From Halorussus amylolyticus (GTDB lineage Archaea > Halobacteriota > Halobacteria > Halobacteriales > Haladaptataceae), in contig NZ_ML974130.1 in NCBI RefSeq assembly GCF_004143485.2, positions 170,917 to 234,916 on the forward strand: a stretch of 64,000 bases of DNA, written 5' to 3'. The notes beneath the pieces were generated by a model. That model searched no databases. It saw nothing but the letters and a program-made list of their open reading frames with translations, and was not told the origin of the DNA. Of this stretch, positions 17,016-25,901 are shown in pieces (the stretch's first letter is position 1; every line of letters starts with the position of its first letter). Position numbers and translations under genes: made by a program.

Positions 17016-17966
17016 CTAACTGAACTGCTCGATGAGTTCCGGAACGACCTCGAACAGGTCACCGACGATACCGTAGTCGGCGATGTCGAAGATGGGCGCG
17101 TTCGGGTCGGTGTTGACCGCGATGATGTTGTCCGCGCCCTTCATGCCCGCGACGTGCTGGACCGCGCCCGAGATGCCGATGGCGAGGTAGACGGTCGGCG
17201 TGACGACCTTGCCGGACTGGCCGACCTGCCGATTCTTCGGAAGCCAGCCGTTGTCCACGATGGGTCGCGAGGAGGCGAGCGTCGCGTCGGTCGCCTCCAC
17301 GAGGTCGCGGATGAGGTCGAGGTTCTCCTCCTCCTCGATGCCGCGGCCGATGGAGACGATGAAGTCGGCTTCGCTGATGTCCACGTCGCCGCCGCCGACC
17401 TCCTCGAAGCCGGTGACGGTCGAACCCGCGTCGGTGTCGATGTCCACGTCGAACGCCGAAATCTCGGCGTCGCCGACGCCCTCCGCGGCGGGCCACTCCG
17501 CGCCCCGGACGGTGACCGCCTGCTGGTCGCCGCCGACCTCGACTGCGGTCTCGACCTTCGAGCCGTACATCTCGCGGGTGACGGTGAGACCGCCGTCGTA
17601 CTCCATCCCAACCGCGTCGGTCGCGAGCGGGAGGTCGAGTCGGTTCGCCACCGCGGGCGCGTAGTCGAGTCCGTTGACGCTGTTGGGCATCACCACGACC
17701 TCGGGGTCGAGTTCGGCGTGGAGCGCCTCGATGGCTTGGACGTACACGTCGTGGTTGAACTCCTCGCCGTCCGAGACGGTGTGGATGTAATCGACGCCTT
17801 CGCGGTCGAGGTCCTCGGCGAATCGTTCGGTGTCGCCGCTGATGACCGCCAGATGGAGGTCGCCGCCGGTCGCGTCGGCGAGTTCGCGTCCGGCCGTGAT
17901 GACCTCGTAGCTCACGTCCCGAAGCTCTCCGCGGCGGTGTTCGGTGACGGCGAGAACGTCACTCAT
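17016..17966 (-). CDS. etfA: Electron transfer flavoprotein, alpha subunit
   Basis: Alpha chain of the FAD-containing electron transfer flavoprotein that carries electrons from acyl-CoA or other dehydrogenases to the membrane. The C-terminal FAD domain is diagnostic: PTVYLAIGISGAVQHVAGMK, then AVNTDPNAPIFDIADYGIVG. 316 aa, normal length. The ATG overlaps the etfB stop by four bases, so the pair is translationally coupled. Confidence 0.96.
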   Translation of the reverse strand: MSDVLAVTEHRRGELRDVSYEVITAGRELADATGGDLHLAVISGDTERFAEDLDREGVDYIHTVSDGEEFNHDVYVQAIEALHAELDPEVVVMPNSVNGLDYAPAVANRLDLPLATDAVGMEYDGGLTVTREMYGSKVETAVEVGGDQQAVTVRGAEWPAAEGVGDAEISAFDVDIDTDAGSTVTGFEEVGGGDVDISEADFIVSIGRGIEEEENLDLIRDLVEATDATLASSRPIVDNGWLPKNRQVGQSGKVVTPTVYLAIGISGAVQHVAGMKGADNIIAVNTDPNAPIFDIADYGIVGDLFEVVPELIEQFS

Positions 17967-18754
17967 TCTGCCACCCCCTTCTCGCGAAGCACTTCAGCCA
18001 ACTGCCCGGCCGTCTCGCCCGCGTCACCCTCGAAGATGGTGGCGTCGCTCTCGCTCTCGGGTTCGTACATGGATGTTAGGGTGAGGTCGCTCTCGACCGC
18101 TCCGGCGTCGAGACCGATGTCGCCGAGCGTCTTGGCCGCGATTTCCTTGCTCTGGGCCTGTCGGATGCCCCGGAGGCTCGCGTACCGGGGTTCGTTGATA
18201 CCCGTCTGAATCGTGAGGACCGCGGGAATCTCGATGTCGGTCAGTTCCTCGACGCCGCCTTCGAGTTCGCGGTGGACCGAGGCGACGCCTGCGTCGGCGT
18301 CGAAGTCGAGCGCGTTGACGACCGCGCCCCACTGGAAGCCGAGTTGGTCGGCCAACGAGACGCCGGTCGCGCCGAGCGCGTCGTCGCCCGACTGGACGCC
18401 GGTCAGGATGAGGTCGGGGTCCTCCTCCTCGACGACCGCCGCGAGAAGGTTCGTCTTCGTCTCCACGTCGAGCATGTCCACGTCTTCGAGGGCGTCGTCC
18501 CAAACGCGAACTGCGCGGTCAGCGCCCTTCGCCAGTGCCATTCGGATGGTCTCCTCGGCGCGCTCGGGACCGATGGTGACGGTCACGACCTCGTCGGCCG
18601 GACCGTCCTCCTTCAGCTGGACGGCCTCCTCGACCGCGTAGTCGTCCCACTCGTTCAGGTCGTATTCGAGGTAGCGCTCGTCTACCTCGGTTCCGGCTAT
18701 CTCGAAGTCGTCAGCGACTTCGGCGACCTCTTTCACTGTCACCAAGACCTTCAT
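17963..18754 (-). CDS. etfB: Electron transfer flavoprotein, beta subunit
   Basis: Beta chain of the ETF heterodimer, first gene of the etfBA operon. The adenine-nucleotide-binding alpha/beta fold shows the ETF-beta features DLNEWDDYAVEEAVQLKE, LAKGADRAVRVWD and GVQSGDDALGATG. 263 aa. ATG start. The 102-bp gap to the next gene upstream should hold the promoter. Confidence 0.96.
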   Translation of the reverse strand: MKVLVTVKEVAEVADDFEIAGTEVDERYLEYDLNEWDDYAVEEAVQLKEDGPADEVVTVTIGPERAEETIRMALAKGADRAVRVWDDALEDVDMLDVETKTNLLAAVVEEEDPDLILTGVQSGDDALGATGVSLADQLGFQWGAVVNALDFDADAGVASVHRELEGGVEELTDIEIPAVLTIQTGINEPRYASLRGIRQAQSKEIAAKTLGDIGLDAGAVESDLTLTSMYEPESESDATIFEGDAGETAGQLAEVLREKGVAE

Positions 18755-18856
18755 ACAGGATGGGTCTCCGGCGCGGGGGTAAACGTTTTCGAAACGAGCG
18801 ACATCGTGCCGACGGTTTTCGGCGTTCCGAACCCCGAGAAAGTACGGCCGACGGCA

Positions 18857-20038
18857 TCACTCCATGTCGGTCACGTCTTCGTCGGGGAGCGTAATGAGGT
18901 TCTCTCTGCCGATGCGGAGCTTGTTCACGTCGTCGCTGTCGTCCATCTTCGAGAGGAGCTGGGACACTTTCGCGTTCGACCAGTTCGTCTCGTTCACGAT
19001 GTCGGCCTGCTTCATCCGACCGTCGTTGCTCCGAAGCAGGCGGAGGACGCGCTCCTCGTCGCTGAGTAGCTCCACGTCGGTCTCGTCGTCCGCGCCGTCC
19101 GCATCATCGTCCGGGGGGTCGGCGCTCGCGTCTGTCTCGGCGCTCGGCCTCGCGGGCGGTGTGTCCACCGCGGCGTCCGGCACCTCGGTCACGTCGCGGT
19201 CGTCGCGGCGTCTCCACGCGTACGCGCCCGCGCCGCCGGCGACGACGAGCAGGAGCACGACGAGTCCGGGGACGCCCGAGATGTTCGGGAACTCCCCGCC
19301 GTTCACGTCTCCGGGAGTCGTGTTCGGCTCGGGGTTCGCGAGCGTAAAGGTCACTCGGAAGTCGTCCGGGTCGAACTCCCTCGGCCCTTCGTACCGAATC
19401 TGATTGTCGTTGTGGCCTGCGGGTGCCCTGGTGATGAAGTAGTTCGACGGCCCTTCGAGTATCAGGGTCTGTCCGTCCGACAGCTCCGGGAGCCACGTTC
19501 CCGATTCGGTCTCGAACGCGTCGCCGAGGTGGAGTTGGTCGCCATCAGTGCTGGAAAAGTTCGTCCACGTGAACGTCAGGGTCAGCGTCCCGAGCGTCCC
19601 GTTTTCGAGCAACTGTCCCGACCGATTCGCTCCCCGAATCTCCATGTCCCTGTCGGCAGTCGTGCGCTCCGCCACGCGCTCGAAGGTTTCAGGGGAGAAT
19701 CCGGTGTCGGTCTCGCCGTTCTCGTACTCGGACGCGAGCTGGCGGAACGCCGCGGTTTCGTTGTCGCTCTGTAACGGGAACCGGGCCGTGACGTCCCAGC
19801 GTGCGTCCCCGGTCTGCTGGAGCGAGATGTGTATGGTCGTTCCGGTTTCGCGTATCTGTTCGGACTCCGTTCCGTTCGGCGTCGAACCGTTCGGCGTTTC
19901 GACCTGCTCAACGCTCGGGACCCCGACTTCGCGGGGAACGTCCGTGCGCTGGTGCTGGTCGGCCTGCTGGCCGACACCGACTCCGGTCGCGGAGCCGACG
20001 ACGAGGAGGGTAACGAGGAGGGCGGCAAACCACCGCAT
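18857..20038 (-). CDS. Exported membrane protein with cytoplasmic winged helix
   Basis: 393 aa from ATG 20038. A signal peptide covers residues 1-23. An extracellular beta-rich region with NxT/S sites covers about 30-250. One transmembrane helix (GLVVLLLVVAGGAGAYAW) lies near 257-275. An acidic linker follows, then a winged-helix domain at 326-386 (SDEERVLRLLRSNDGRMKQA, DIVNETNWSNAKVSQLL). It is thus a one-component receptor-regulator with an outside sensor and an inside DNA-binding domain. It is divergent from the secreted protein at 20193 and shares a 154-bp control region with it. Ligand and targets unknown. Confidence 0.82.
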   Translation of the reverse strand: MRWFAALLVTLLVVGSATGVGVGQQADQHQRTDVPREVGVPSVEQVETPNGSTPNGTESEQIRETGTTIHISLQQTGDARWDVTARFPLQSDNETAAFRQLASEYENGETDTGFSPETFERVAERTTADRDMEIRGANRSGQLLENGTLGTLTLTFTWTNFSSTDGDQLHLGDAFETESGTWLPELSDGQTLILEGPSNYFITRAPAGHNDNQIRYEGPREFDPDDFRVTFTLANPEPNTTPGDVNGGEFPNISGVPGLVVLLLVVAGGAGAYAWRRRDDRDVTEVPDAAVDTPPARPSAETDASADPPDDDADGADDETDVELLSDEERVLRLLRSNDGRMKQADIVNETNWSNAKVSQLLSKMDDSDDVNKLRIGRENLITLPDEDVTDME

Positions 20039-20192
20039 ACAATCGCGTGAACGCGCCGACAAGAAAATACTTTCCATCCGGGGATAAAACGTCAGCGCGC
20101 TTCTTGAAACGTCTCGGACGCTCTCGTCGCTTATCTCTCGTCTTCACACATCCGCATGTATTTTAATGGTGCGGTGCGAGTACCGACACGAA

Positions 20193-21503
20193 ATGCGATT
20201 CGCCCCCGTTATGCTGGCGTTACTGCTCGCCCTCTCCCCCGGTGCGGTCGCGATGCAGGCGTCCGCGCCCACCGGACCCGCCGAGCAGAACCCCGCGGTC
20301 ACGACGGACGCGCCGGTCTCCACGAACGCGACGGAGACCGATACTGCAGCGTTGGACACCGCCCGCCCGGCGATAAGCGGAAACACGACCGCAGTGTTGA
20401 CGCTCGGAACGGAACCGGACCGCGCCGAGTTCGACTCCCCGTCGGTTTCGCTCGGCGACTCGCTCGAAGCCGACAACGGCGAGTTTCGGTCGGACCTCGA
20501 CGTGAAAACGCTCGACCAGCGACTGGACAACGCCGGCAGTAACGAAGCCGAAAAACGGATTCTAAATCAGTACCGCTACCAACTCGAAAACCGAATCATC
20601 TCGCTCGAAACCAGAGAACGACGCGCCGCGAGCGAGTTCTCGAACGGCTCGATTACCGCGAACCAGTACGTCCGGACCCTCGGGCAGATAGACGCCGAAG
20701 CGGACGAGATTCGAACCTCGATTCGGGTGCTTCGCGACCGGGTTCGTGAGGTCCCGAACTTCGCGATGCCGAACATCGAGCGGACGCTCGGCGGCAAGCT
20801 CATCTCTCTCGAAGGACCGGTTCGAGACCGAGTCGCCAAGACGCTACAGGGAGCGACCGACTCCCCTCGAATCTACGTTCAAACCGCCGAATCCGGCGTC
20901 GTACTGACGATGATTACCGACCGGCAGTACGTTCGGGAAGCGTACCGCCCCGACAACCGCGACCTCGGCTCTGGGTCGCCGCTCTCGCGCGAAGAGGCCG
21001 AGAACCAGGTCATTCGGCCGCAGTACCCGTGGGTACTCAACAATTCGCCGATTGCGAGTCACAGCGCCTACTCGTCGCTCCAGATGGTCGAATACTCCTA
21101 CGAGCACTCTCACGGGAACCTGACCGCGTACGTCGATACCGGGACCGAGGAAGTGTACCGCGAGGTACAGTACAAGAGCCTCTCGGGCACCCAGTCGCTT
21201 CCGCCGGGTCCCGGCGTCCGGAACACGACGACGAGTCAATTCGGCGATGAGAACGTCACGCTCACCGTGAACCGAACCTACGCGGGCGGGCCGCTCCGCG
21301 TCGAACTCGCGAACGAGACCGGCGAACCACTCGACGGCGAGGTGACGGTCGACGACGAATACACCATCCAAACCGGCGACGACGGCGTCGTCTGGACTCT
21401 CGGACCCTCCGAACAGTTCCGCGTCAGCGCGACGTACGAGGGCGCGACGGTCGAGGTGGACGTCGCGCCGGTCGCGCTCGAAGCGACCACGTCCGAAGAT
21501 TGA
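20193..21503 (+). CDS. Secreted coiled-coil hypothetical protein
   Basis: 436 aa. ATG 20193 gives a good signal peptide (RFAPVMLALLLALSPGAVAM). A helical, probably coiled-coil segment lies around residues 100-190 (NQYRYQLENRIISLETRERR). A beta-rich C-terminus contains a transthyretin-like stretch (ETGEPLDGEVTVDDEYTI). No enzyme motif seen. It is divergent from a membrane winged-helix protein and 27 bases ahead of a pilin gene, suggesting a shared cell-surface role. Function unknown. Confidence 0.75.
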   Translation: MRFAPVMLALLLALSPGAVAMQASAPTGPAEQNPAVTTDAPVSTNATETDTAALDTARPAISGNTTAVLTLGTEPDRAEFDSPSVSLGDSLEADNGEFRSDLDVKTLDQRLDNAGSNEAEKRILNQYRYQLENRIISLETRERRAASEFSNGSITANQYVRTLGQIDAEADEIRTSIRVLRDRVREVPNFAMPNIERTLGGKLISLEGPVRDRVAKTLQGATDSPRIYVQTAESGVVLTMITDRQYVREAYRPDNRDLGSGSPLSREEAENQVIRPQYPWVLNNSPIASHSAYSSLQMVEYSYEHSHGNLTAYVDTGTEEVYREVQYKSLSGTQSLPPGPGVRNTTTSQFGDENVTLTVNRTYAGGPLRVELANETGEPLDGEVTVDDEYTIQTGDDGVVWTLGPSEQFRVSATYEGATVEVDVAPVALEATTSED

Positions 21504-21530
21504 AGGCACAAGCCGGGACCAACCCTCGGC

Positions 21531-21992
21531 GTGTCAGGTCGCGCGCTCTCTCCGGTCCTCGGTGTCGTCTGCCTGCTCGTCGTAACCGCGGTTCTCGCGG
21601 GCGTCGTCGGGACGTTCGCGCTCGGAGTGACGCCGCCGTCGAATCCGCCTACGGCGGCGCTGGACTTGCGAATCGACGCCGACGCGAACGAACTCACGTT
21701 CGTTCACCGCGCGGGCGATTCGCTCGACGTGCGCGAGCTATCGCTTCGCGTTCGCATCGACGGCACCCCGCTCGATACGCAACCCCCGGTTCCGTTCTTC
21801 TCCGCGCGCGACTTCAAATCGGGACCGACGGGCCCGTTCAATACCGCGACGGATTCGACCTGGGAAGCGGGCGAGCGCGCGAGCTTCCGCGTGGCGGAGA
21901 CGAACGACCCCGCGCTCGCGCCGGGCGCGCACGTCACGGTAAAAATTGTCGTCGAGAACGCGGTCGTCGCGGAGGTGGACGAAACTGCGTGA
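21531..21992 (+). CDS. Type IV pilin-like protein
   Basis: 153 aa with a GTG start. The N-terminus GRALSPVLGVVCLLVVTAVL is the classic haloarchaeal prepilin motif: a basic residue, SPV and a hydrophobic helix. It is cleaved by the archaeal prepilin peptidase and assembled into adhesion pili. The remainder is a small beta-rich head. It is 27 bases downstream of the secreted coiled-coil gene, probably in one transcript. The distal copy of a duplicated methyltransferase 3' end begins 23 bases after its stop. Confidence 0.8.
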   Translation: MSGRALSPVLGVVCLLVVTAVLAGVVGTFALGVTPPSNPPTAALDLRIDADANELTFVHRAGDSLDVRELSLRVRIDGTPLDTQPPVPFFSARDFKSGPTGPFNTATDSTWEAGERASFRVAETNDPALAPGAHVTVKIVVENAVVAEVDETA

Positions 21993-22015
21993 ATTCGCTT
22001 CGGCTCGCCGCAGAA

Positions 22016-22304
22016 TCGCTGTCTACTCCTCGGGGTCGCGCGCGACAGTGGTAATTGCGATATCGGGGTCGTACGACGGTCCCTATCCCACCTTTTTTCG
22101 TCGTCGGGTGTCCTCACGGCCTCACTTCGCTCGGCCGCTGTGGCACCGCTCCTCGAAAAAATCTGGACCAAAAAAGGCCGCTCGCTCACATTCGTTCGCT
22201 CGCGGTACGATAGCTGGTGCGCTCGCTCACATTCGTTCGCTCGCTGTCTACTCCTCGGGGTCGCTCGCGACAGTGGTAATTGCGATATCGGGGTCGTACG
22301 ACGG
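22016..22304. mobile_element. Gene-end mini-element flanked by duplicated methyltransferase 3' end
   Basis: A 64-bp direct repeat with one mismatch (22016-22079 and 22241-22304) covers the last ~19 codons and stop of the methyltransferase. On the minus strand the proximal copy ends VASDPEE-stop and the distal copy VARDPEE-stop. The ~160-bp interior contains CCACCTTTTTTCG, CTTCGCTCGGCCGC, AAAAATCTGGACCAAAAAAG and GGCCGCTCGCTCACATTCG, blocks shared in order with 8993-9183. A second copy of CGCTCGCTCACATTCGTTCG follows at 22220. Confidence 0.7.
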
Positions 22305-22871
22305 CCCCATCTCGCGGTGCTCGATATCGACGTACCCCGCCTCGCGGAACATCCGGTCGGCCTCCTCGCGGTCGTAGAACAGCATGATGGCGTCGGCGAG
22401 TTTCTGCATCACGGTGGACTTCGGGTAGTTCGGGCCGACGACCAACACCTTCCCGCCGGGTTTGACGACTCTGCGGAGGTCCCGGAGGGTGGCGACCGGG
22501 TCGGGCCAGTACTCGATGGACCCCGACGACCACACCACGTCGAAGGTGTCGTCCTTGAACGGGAGGCGCTCTGCGTCCCCGCGGTAGAAGCTCACGGGGT
22601 CGTGCTTGCCGAGTTTCGCCCACGCCTTTTCGAGCTGGTGGACGCTCTGGTCGAGTCCGTGGACGTTTTCGGTGTGTTCGAGCAGGCCTTCGGTGGCGAA
22701 GCCGGTGCCGCAGCCAACGTCGAGCACCCGGTCGTCCTCGTCGATGTCGAGCATCGCGAGCGCCTCGGTTCGCATCTCCTCGTTCCAGATGAAGGGGTTG
22801 ACGGTGTCGTACACCTTCGAGAGGTACTTGTAGAACAGCCGCGCCCGGCTCTTGTCTTCGAGGATACCCAT
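22248..22871 (-). CDS. Class I SAM-dependent methyltransferase (quinone-methyltransferase type)
   Basis: 207 aa from ATG 22871. Motif I is VLDVGCGTGFATEG (about residues 49-62). The post-motif acidic residue lies in VHGLDQSVHQLEKA, motif II is FDVVWSSGSIEYWPDP, and motif III is VVKPGGKVLVVGP. It resembles the UbiE/MPBQ-methyltransferase group, so a role in menaquinone methylation is plausible; that matches its position beside the ATP synthase operon but is inference. The ORF extends upstream only through low-quality codons. Its 3' end is duplicated 225 bp downstream. Confidence 0.85.
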   Translation of the reverse strand: MGILEDKSRARLFYKYLSKVYDTVNPFIWNEEMRTEALAMLDIDEDDRVLDVGCGTGFATEGLLEHTENVHGLDQSVHQLEKAWAKLGKHDPVSFYRGDAERLPFKDDTFDVVWSSGSIEYWPDPVATLRDLRRVVKPGGKVLVVGPNYPKSTVMQKLADAIMLFYDREEADRMFREAGYVDIEHREMGPSYDPDIAITTVASDPEE

Positions 22872-23078
22872 TGGTCGCACTTCGGGCGCGCTCGCCAAAT
22901 AATCCTGCCATTTCGCGCGGTCGGGTGACCCACGGAGCGTACCAGCGGTTCTACCGCGAGCGAGGAGCGAAAGGATCAAGGAACCTTTGAGGGATGTGAC
23001 CAAGAGGCGGCTTTGCCGCCTCGACCGAACGACCGAGGAGGTGACGCTGTATCGTCGGGAGCGGAGCGACCGACGGCT

Positions 23079-23107
23079 CGTCAGAGCTTTGCTCTGACGG
23101 TGTTTTT
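23079..23107 (+). terminator. Hairpin followed by T-run
   Basis: Perfect 9-bp stem CGTCAGAGC-TTT-GCTCTGACG followed by GTGTTTTT. It has the geometry of an intrinsic terminator, but no plus-strand gene precedes it within 1 kb. It may be part of a dispersed repeat that also includes the nested inverted repeat at 23112-23168. Confidence 0.4.
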
Positions 23108-23111
23108 CATC

Positions 23112-23168
23112 AACGTTTTGCCAGAGAAGGGTCCGCCAGCGGCTGACCCGGAGCGCAGCAAAAGGTTG
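23112..23168. repeat. Nested inverted repeat with AACGTTTTGC / GCAAAAGGTT ends
   Basis: The outer arms CAACGTTTTGC and GCAAAAGGTTG pair with one mismatch. The inner segment GGGTCCGCCAGCGGCTGACCC forms its own stem. The whole can fold as a ~57-nt cruciform just upstream of the ATP synthase promoter. Confidence 0.55.
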
Positions 23169-23183
23169 GGTCGTTCCGCAAGT

Positions 23184-23192
23184 AGTTTATAG
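23184..23192 (+). promoter_or_regulatory. TATA-like box of the ATP synthase operon
   Basis: AGTTTATAG lies 29-37 bases upstream of the atpH ATG at 23221, in an otherwise GC-rich region. The distance suits a leaderless or short-leader archaeal transcript. Confidence 0.5.
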
Positions 23193-23220
23193 ACGCTCCC
23201 GCAACTTTCGCGTGATTAGT

Positions 23221-23553
23221 ATGCCGAGGCCAGAGGTTCTCGAACGAATCAAGGAGGCCGAGAGTGAGGCCGACGATATCGTCGCCGAGGCCGAGGAGGA
23301 GCGCGACCAGCGCATCTCCGACGCCCGGGAGGAAGCCGAGGAGATTCGGCGCAAAGCCGAGGCGGAGGCCGCCGAACGCCACGAACAGCGCGTCTCCGAG
23401 GTTCGCGAAGAAATCGAGGCCGAGCGCGAGGAGATTCTCGCCGAGGGCGAGCAACAGCGCGACGCACTCGAATCGTCGGCTCGGGAGAACGAGGAGGACG
23501 TGACCGAGTACGTCGTAGACCTGTTCAAGGAGGCGGTGCATGCTCAGACCTGA
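23221..23553 (+). CDS. atpH: A-type ATP synthase subunit H
   Basis: Peripheral-stalk subunit, 110 aa from ATG 23221. Nearly the whole chain is a charged heptad-like coiled coil (EVREEIEAEREEILAEGEQQ), as expected for AhaH. It is the first gene of the HIKECFABD operon. Its 3' end overlaps the atpI start by 14 bases. Confidence 0.92.
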   Translation: MPRPEVLERIKEAESEADDIVAEAEEERDQRISDAREEAEEIRRKAEAEAAERHEQRVSEVREEIEAEREEILAEGEQQRDALESSARENEEDVTEYVVDLFKEAVHAQT

Positions 23554-25708
23554 ACGAATGAGCAAGGTGTCCGTGACAGGCTCGCGAGCCGTCATGGACG
23601 ACGTTATCGAGACCGTCCACGACCTGAATCTGGTTCACCTGAACGACTACGACGGCTCGTGGGAGGGCTTCGAACCCGGCGACCCAATCGAGGGTGCCGA
23701 AACCGCGTCCGACAAGCTCGTCACGGTGCGCTCGCTCGAAAGCATCCTCGACTTGGACGCCGAGGACGCCGGACCGAGCCGCATCGTCACCGACGAAGCC
23801 CTCGAAGACGAACTCGAATCCGTCCGGAGCGAGGTCAACGAACTCGACGACCGGCGAACCGACGTCGAGAACGACCTCCGCGACGTGGAGGAGCGACTCG
23901 ATTCGATGCAGCCGTTCGCCAGCCTCGGCATCGACCTCGACCTGCTCTCGGGCTACGACAGCCTCGAAGTCGCGGTCGGCGAGGGCGACGCCGAGGAGAT
24001 TCGCGAGACGCTCGCGGCCGCCGACGAACTCCGAGAGTTCGAGCTGTTTTCCGCCGACGGCACGGTCGCAATCTTCGCGTATCCCGGCGGTGACGCGGAC
24101 GACGCGCTCGGCGATGCGCTCGTCGGCGTGGACTTCGCGGCGTTCGAGATTCCCGACGCAGAGGGAAGCCCGAGCGAGTACGTCGAGGAGCTCGAACACG
24201 AGCGCCAGAAGCTCGATTCGAAGCTCGACTCGCTCGAAACCGAACTCCACAACCTCAAGCTCGACACCGCTGGCTTCCTGCTCGCGGCCGAGGAGAAGCT
24301 GAGCATCGACGTACAGAAGGCCGAAGCGCCGCTCAACTTCGCGACCACCGACAACGCCTTCGTCGCCGAGGGCTGGATTCCGACCGAGCGATACACCGAA
24401 CTGGCGAGCGCACTCGGCGACGCGGTCGGCGACCACGTCGAGGTGGACGAACTCGAACGCGCCGAGTACACCGAGCACGGTCACGCACACAGCACGGGCA
24501 CGGTCTCCGAGGAGGCGGTCGCGACCGACGGCGGTCACGCCACGACGATGGACGACCAGCCGCCGGTCGTGCAGGACAACCCCGGCGCTGTCAAACCGTT
24601 CGAACTTTTGGTCGAGACTATCAACCGACCGAAGTACGACGAATTCGACCCGACGGTCGTCCTGTTTCTGACGTTCCCGGCGTTCTTCGGGTTCATGATT
24701 GGCGACCTCGGCTACGGTATCCTCTACATGGGGGTCGGCTACTGGCTGTACAGTAGTTTCGACAGCGACGCCATCAACAGTCTTGGCGGCATCGCGCTGT
24801 GGGCCGGTGGGTTCACCGCGCTGTTCGGCGTGCTCTACGGCGAGATATTCGGCTTACACCAGCTCGGCGAGTGGGTCTGGGGCGGCCACCCGCCAATCGA
24901 GAAGGGACTCCAGCCGGTCGGCGAGAGCTTCGCGCTGACGTGGATGGTCGTCTCGATACTGCTCGGACTCCTCCACATGACCATCGGGTACGTCTTCGGC
25001 TTCATCGAGGAAGTCGGTCACGACCCCGTCGAGGCGGTCCTCGAAAGCGGGTCGTGGGTCATGCTGTTCGCTGGCGTCTGGACGTGGATATTCAGCACGC
25101 AGGCCAGCGGGACGAAGCCGGACTTCCTCTTCACCATCTTCAACGGCGACCCGTTCGCCTTCGGATTCGCTGGCTTTTCACCCGCCATCGGTAACGTCGG
25201 TCTCGCAGTCGGCGGGGTCGGATTCCTCCTCTACGTCGCGGGTGAAGTCAAGCACCTCGGTGGTCCCGGTCTCGTCATCGGGGCGCTGGAGAGTCTGAGC
25301 GTCCTCTCGGACGCGCTCTCGTACACTCGGATTGCCGCGGTCCTGCTCGCCAAGGCGGGGATGGCCTTCGTGGTCAATCTCCTGTTCTTCGGCGTATACG
25401 CCGTCGATACGGGCAGTGGAGAGGAGTGGCACTTCCTCATCAACTACGGGCCGCAGTACGCCCTCGACCACTACGAGGGTGCGACCATCATGTTCCCCGG
25501 ACTGATGCACTCGGGCATCGCGGGGGTACTCGGTGGCCTGCTGGTGCTCGTCCTCGGCCACCTGCTGGTGCTCGCGCTCGGTATCACGAGCGCCGGACTG
25601 CAGGCGGTCCGTCTCGAATACGTCGAATTCTTCGGGAAGTTCTACGAGGGCGGCGGCGAGGAGTACGAACCGTTCGGCTACGAACGGACGCACACCACCC
25701 AAGACTGA
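23540..25708 (+). CDS. atpI: A-type ATP synthase subunit I (a-subunit)
   Basis: Membrane stator subunit that forms the proton half-channels against the c-ring. 722 aa. The N-terminal ~360 residues are soluble and coiled coil (LDSKLDSLETELHNLKLDTA). The C-terminal half holds seven or eight membrane helices (FLTFPAFFGFMIGDLGYGIL, ALSYTRIAAVLLAKAGMAF). The essential arginine lies in LSYTRIAAV. A His-rich HGHAHSTGTV loop joins the two halves. Start overlaps atpH. Confidence 0.96.
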   Translation: MLRPERMSKVSVTGSRAVMDDVIETVHDLNLVHLNDYDGSWEGFEPGDPIEGAETASDKLVTVRSLESILDLDAEDAGPSRIVTDEALEDELESVRSEVNELDDRRTDVENDLRDVEERLDSMQPFASLGIDLDLLSGYDSLEVAVGEGDAEEIRETLAAADELREFELFSADGTVAIFAYPGGDADDALGDALVGVDFAAFEIPDAEGSPSEYVEELEHERQKLDSKLDSLETELHNLKLDTAGFLLAAEEKLSIDVQKAEAPLNFATTDNAFVAEGWIPTERYTELASALGDAVGDHVEVDELERAEYTEHGHAHSTGTVSEEAVATDGGHATTMDDQPPVVQDNPGAVKPFELLVETINRPKYDEFDPTVVLFLTFPAFFGFMIGDLGYGILYMGVGYWLYSSFDSDAINSLGGIALWAGGFTALFGVLYGEIFGLHQLGEWVWGGHPPIEKGLQPVGESFALTWMVVSILLGLLHMTIGYVFGFIEEVGHDPVEAVLESGSWVMLFAGVWTWIFSTQASGTKPDFLFTIFNGDPFAFGFAGFSPAIGNVGLAVGGVGFLLYVAGEVKHLGGPGLVIGALESLSVLSDALSYTRIAAVLLAKAGMAFVVNLLFFGVYAVDTGSGEEWHFLINYGPQYALDHYEGATIMFPGLMHSGIAGVLGGLLVLVLGHLLVLALGITSAGLQAVRLEYVEFFGKFYEGGGEEYEPFGYERTHTTQD

Positions 25709-25901
25709 ACGTCAATTTTCTTTTCCCCGAGCGTTCGAGAACACCTGTTTCGAGTCCCCGTAGCTTGGCATCTGGTAGCACAAACCCCGATTCTGGCGGC
25801 GCGAGACGCCGATTCGACCAACTCTTTTGGGAAGCTTTATGATGGCAGTAGCGGGAAATACGACTGTCCGGTTACGAGAGCAATAGGAGATACCAGAAAC
25901 T
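25709..25901. promoter_or_regulatory. 193-bp gap before atpK with possible internal promoter
   Basis: This is the only long gap inside the first eight genes. GAAGCTTTATGATGG at 25831-25845 is a candidate TATA region, and CAATAGGAGATACC precedes the atpK ATG. An extra start here would boost the c-subunit, which is needed in many copies per enzyme. The promoter role is inference. Confidence 0.4.

Larger units (their letters stand above)
22872..23220. other. 349-bp region between the methyltransferase and ATP synthase operon
   Basis: No gene was found. The region holds a GAGGCGGC-TTT-GCCGCCTC hairpin (23004-23022), a terminator-like hairpin (23079-23107), a nested inverted repeat (23112-23168) and the ATP synthase promoter. 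Confidence 0.65.
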
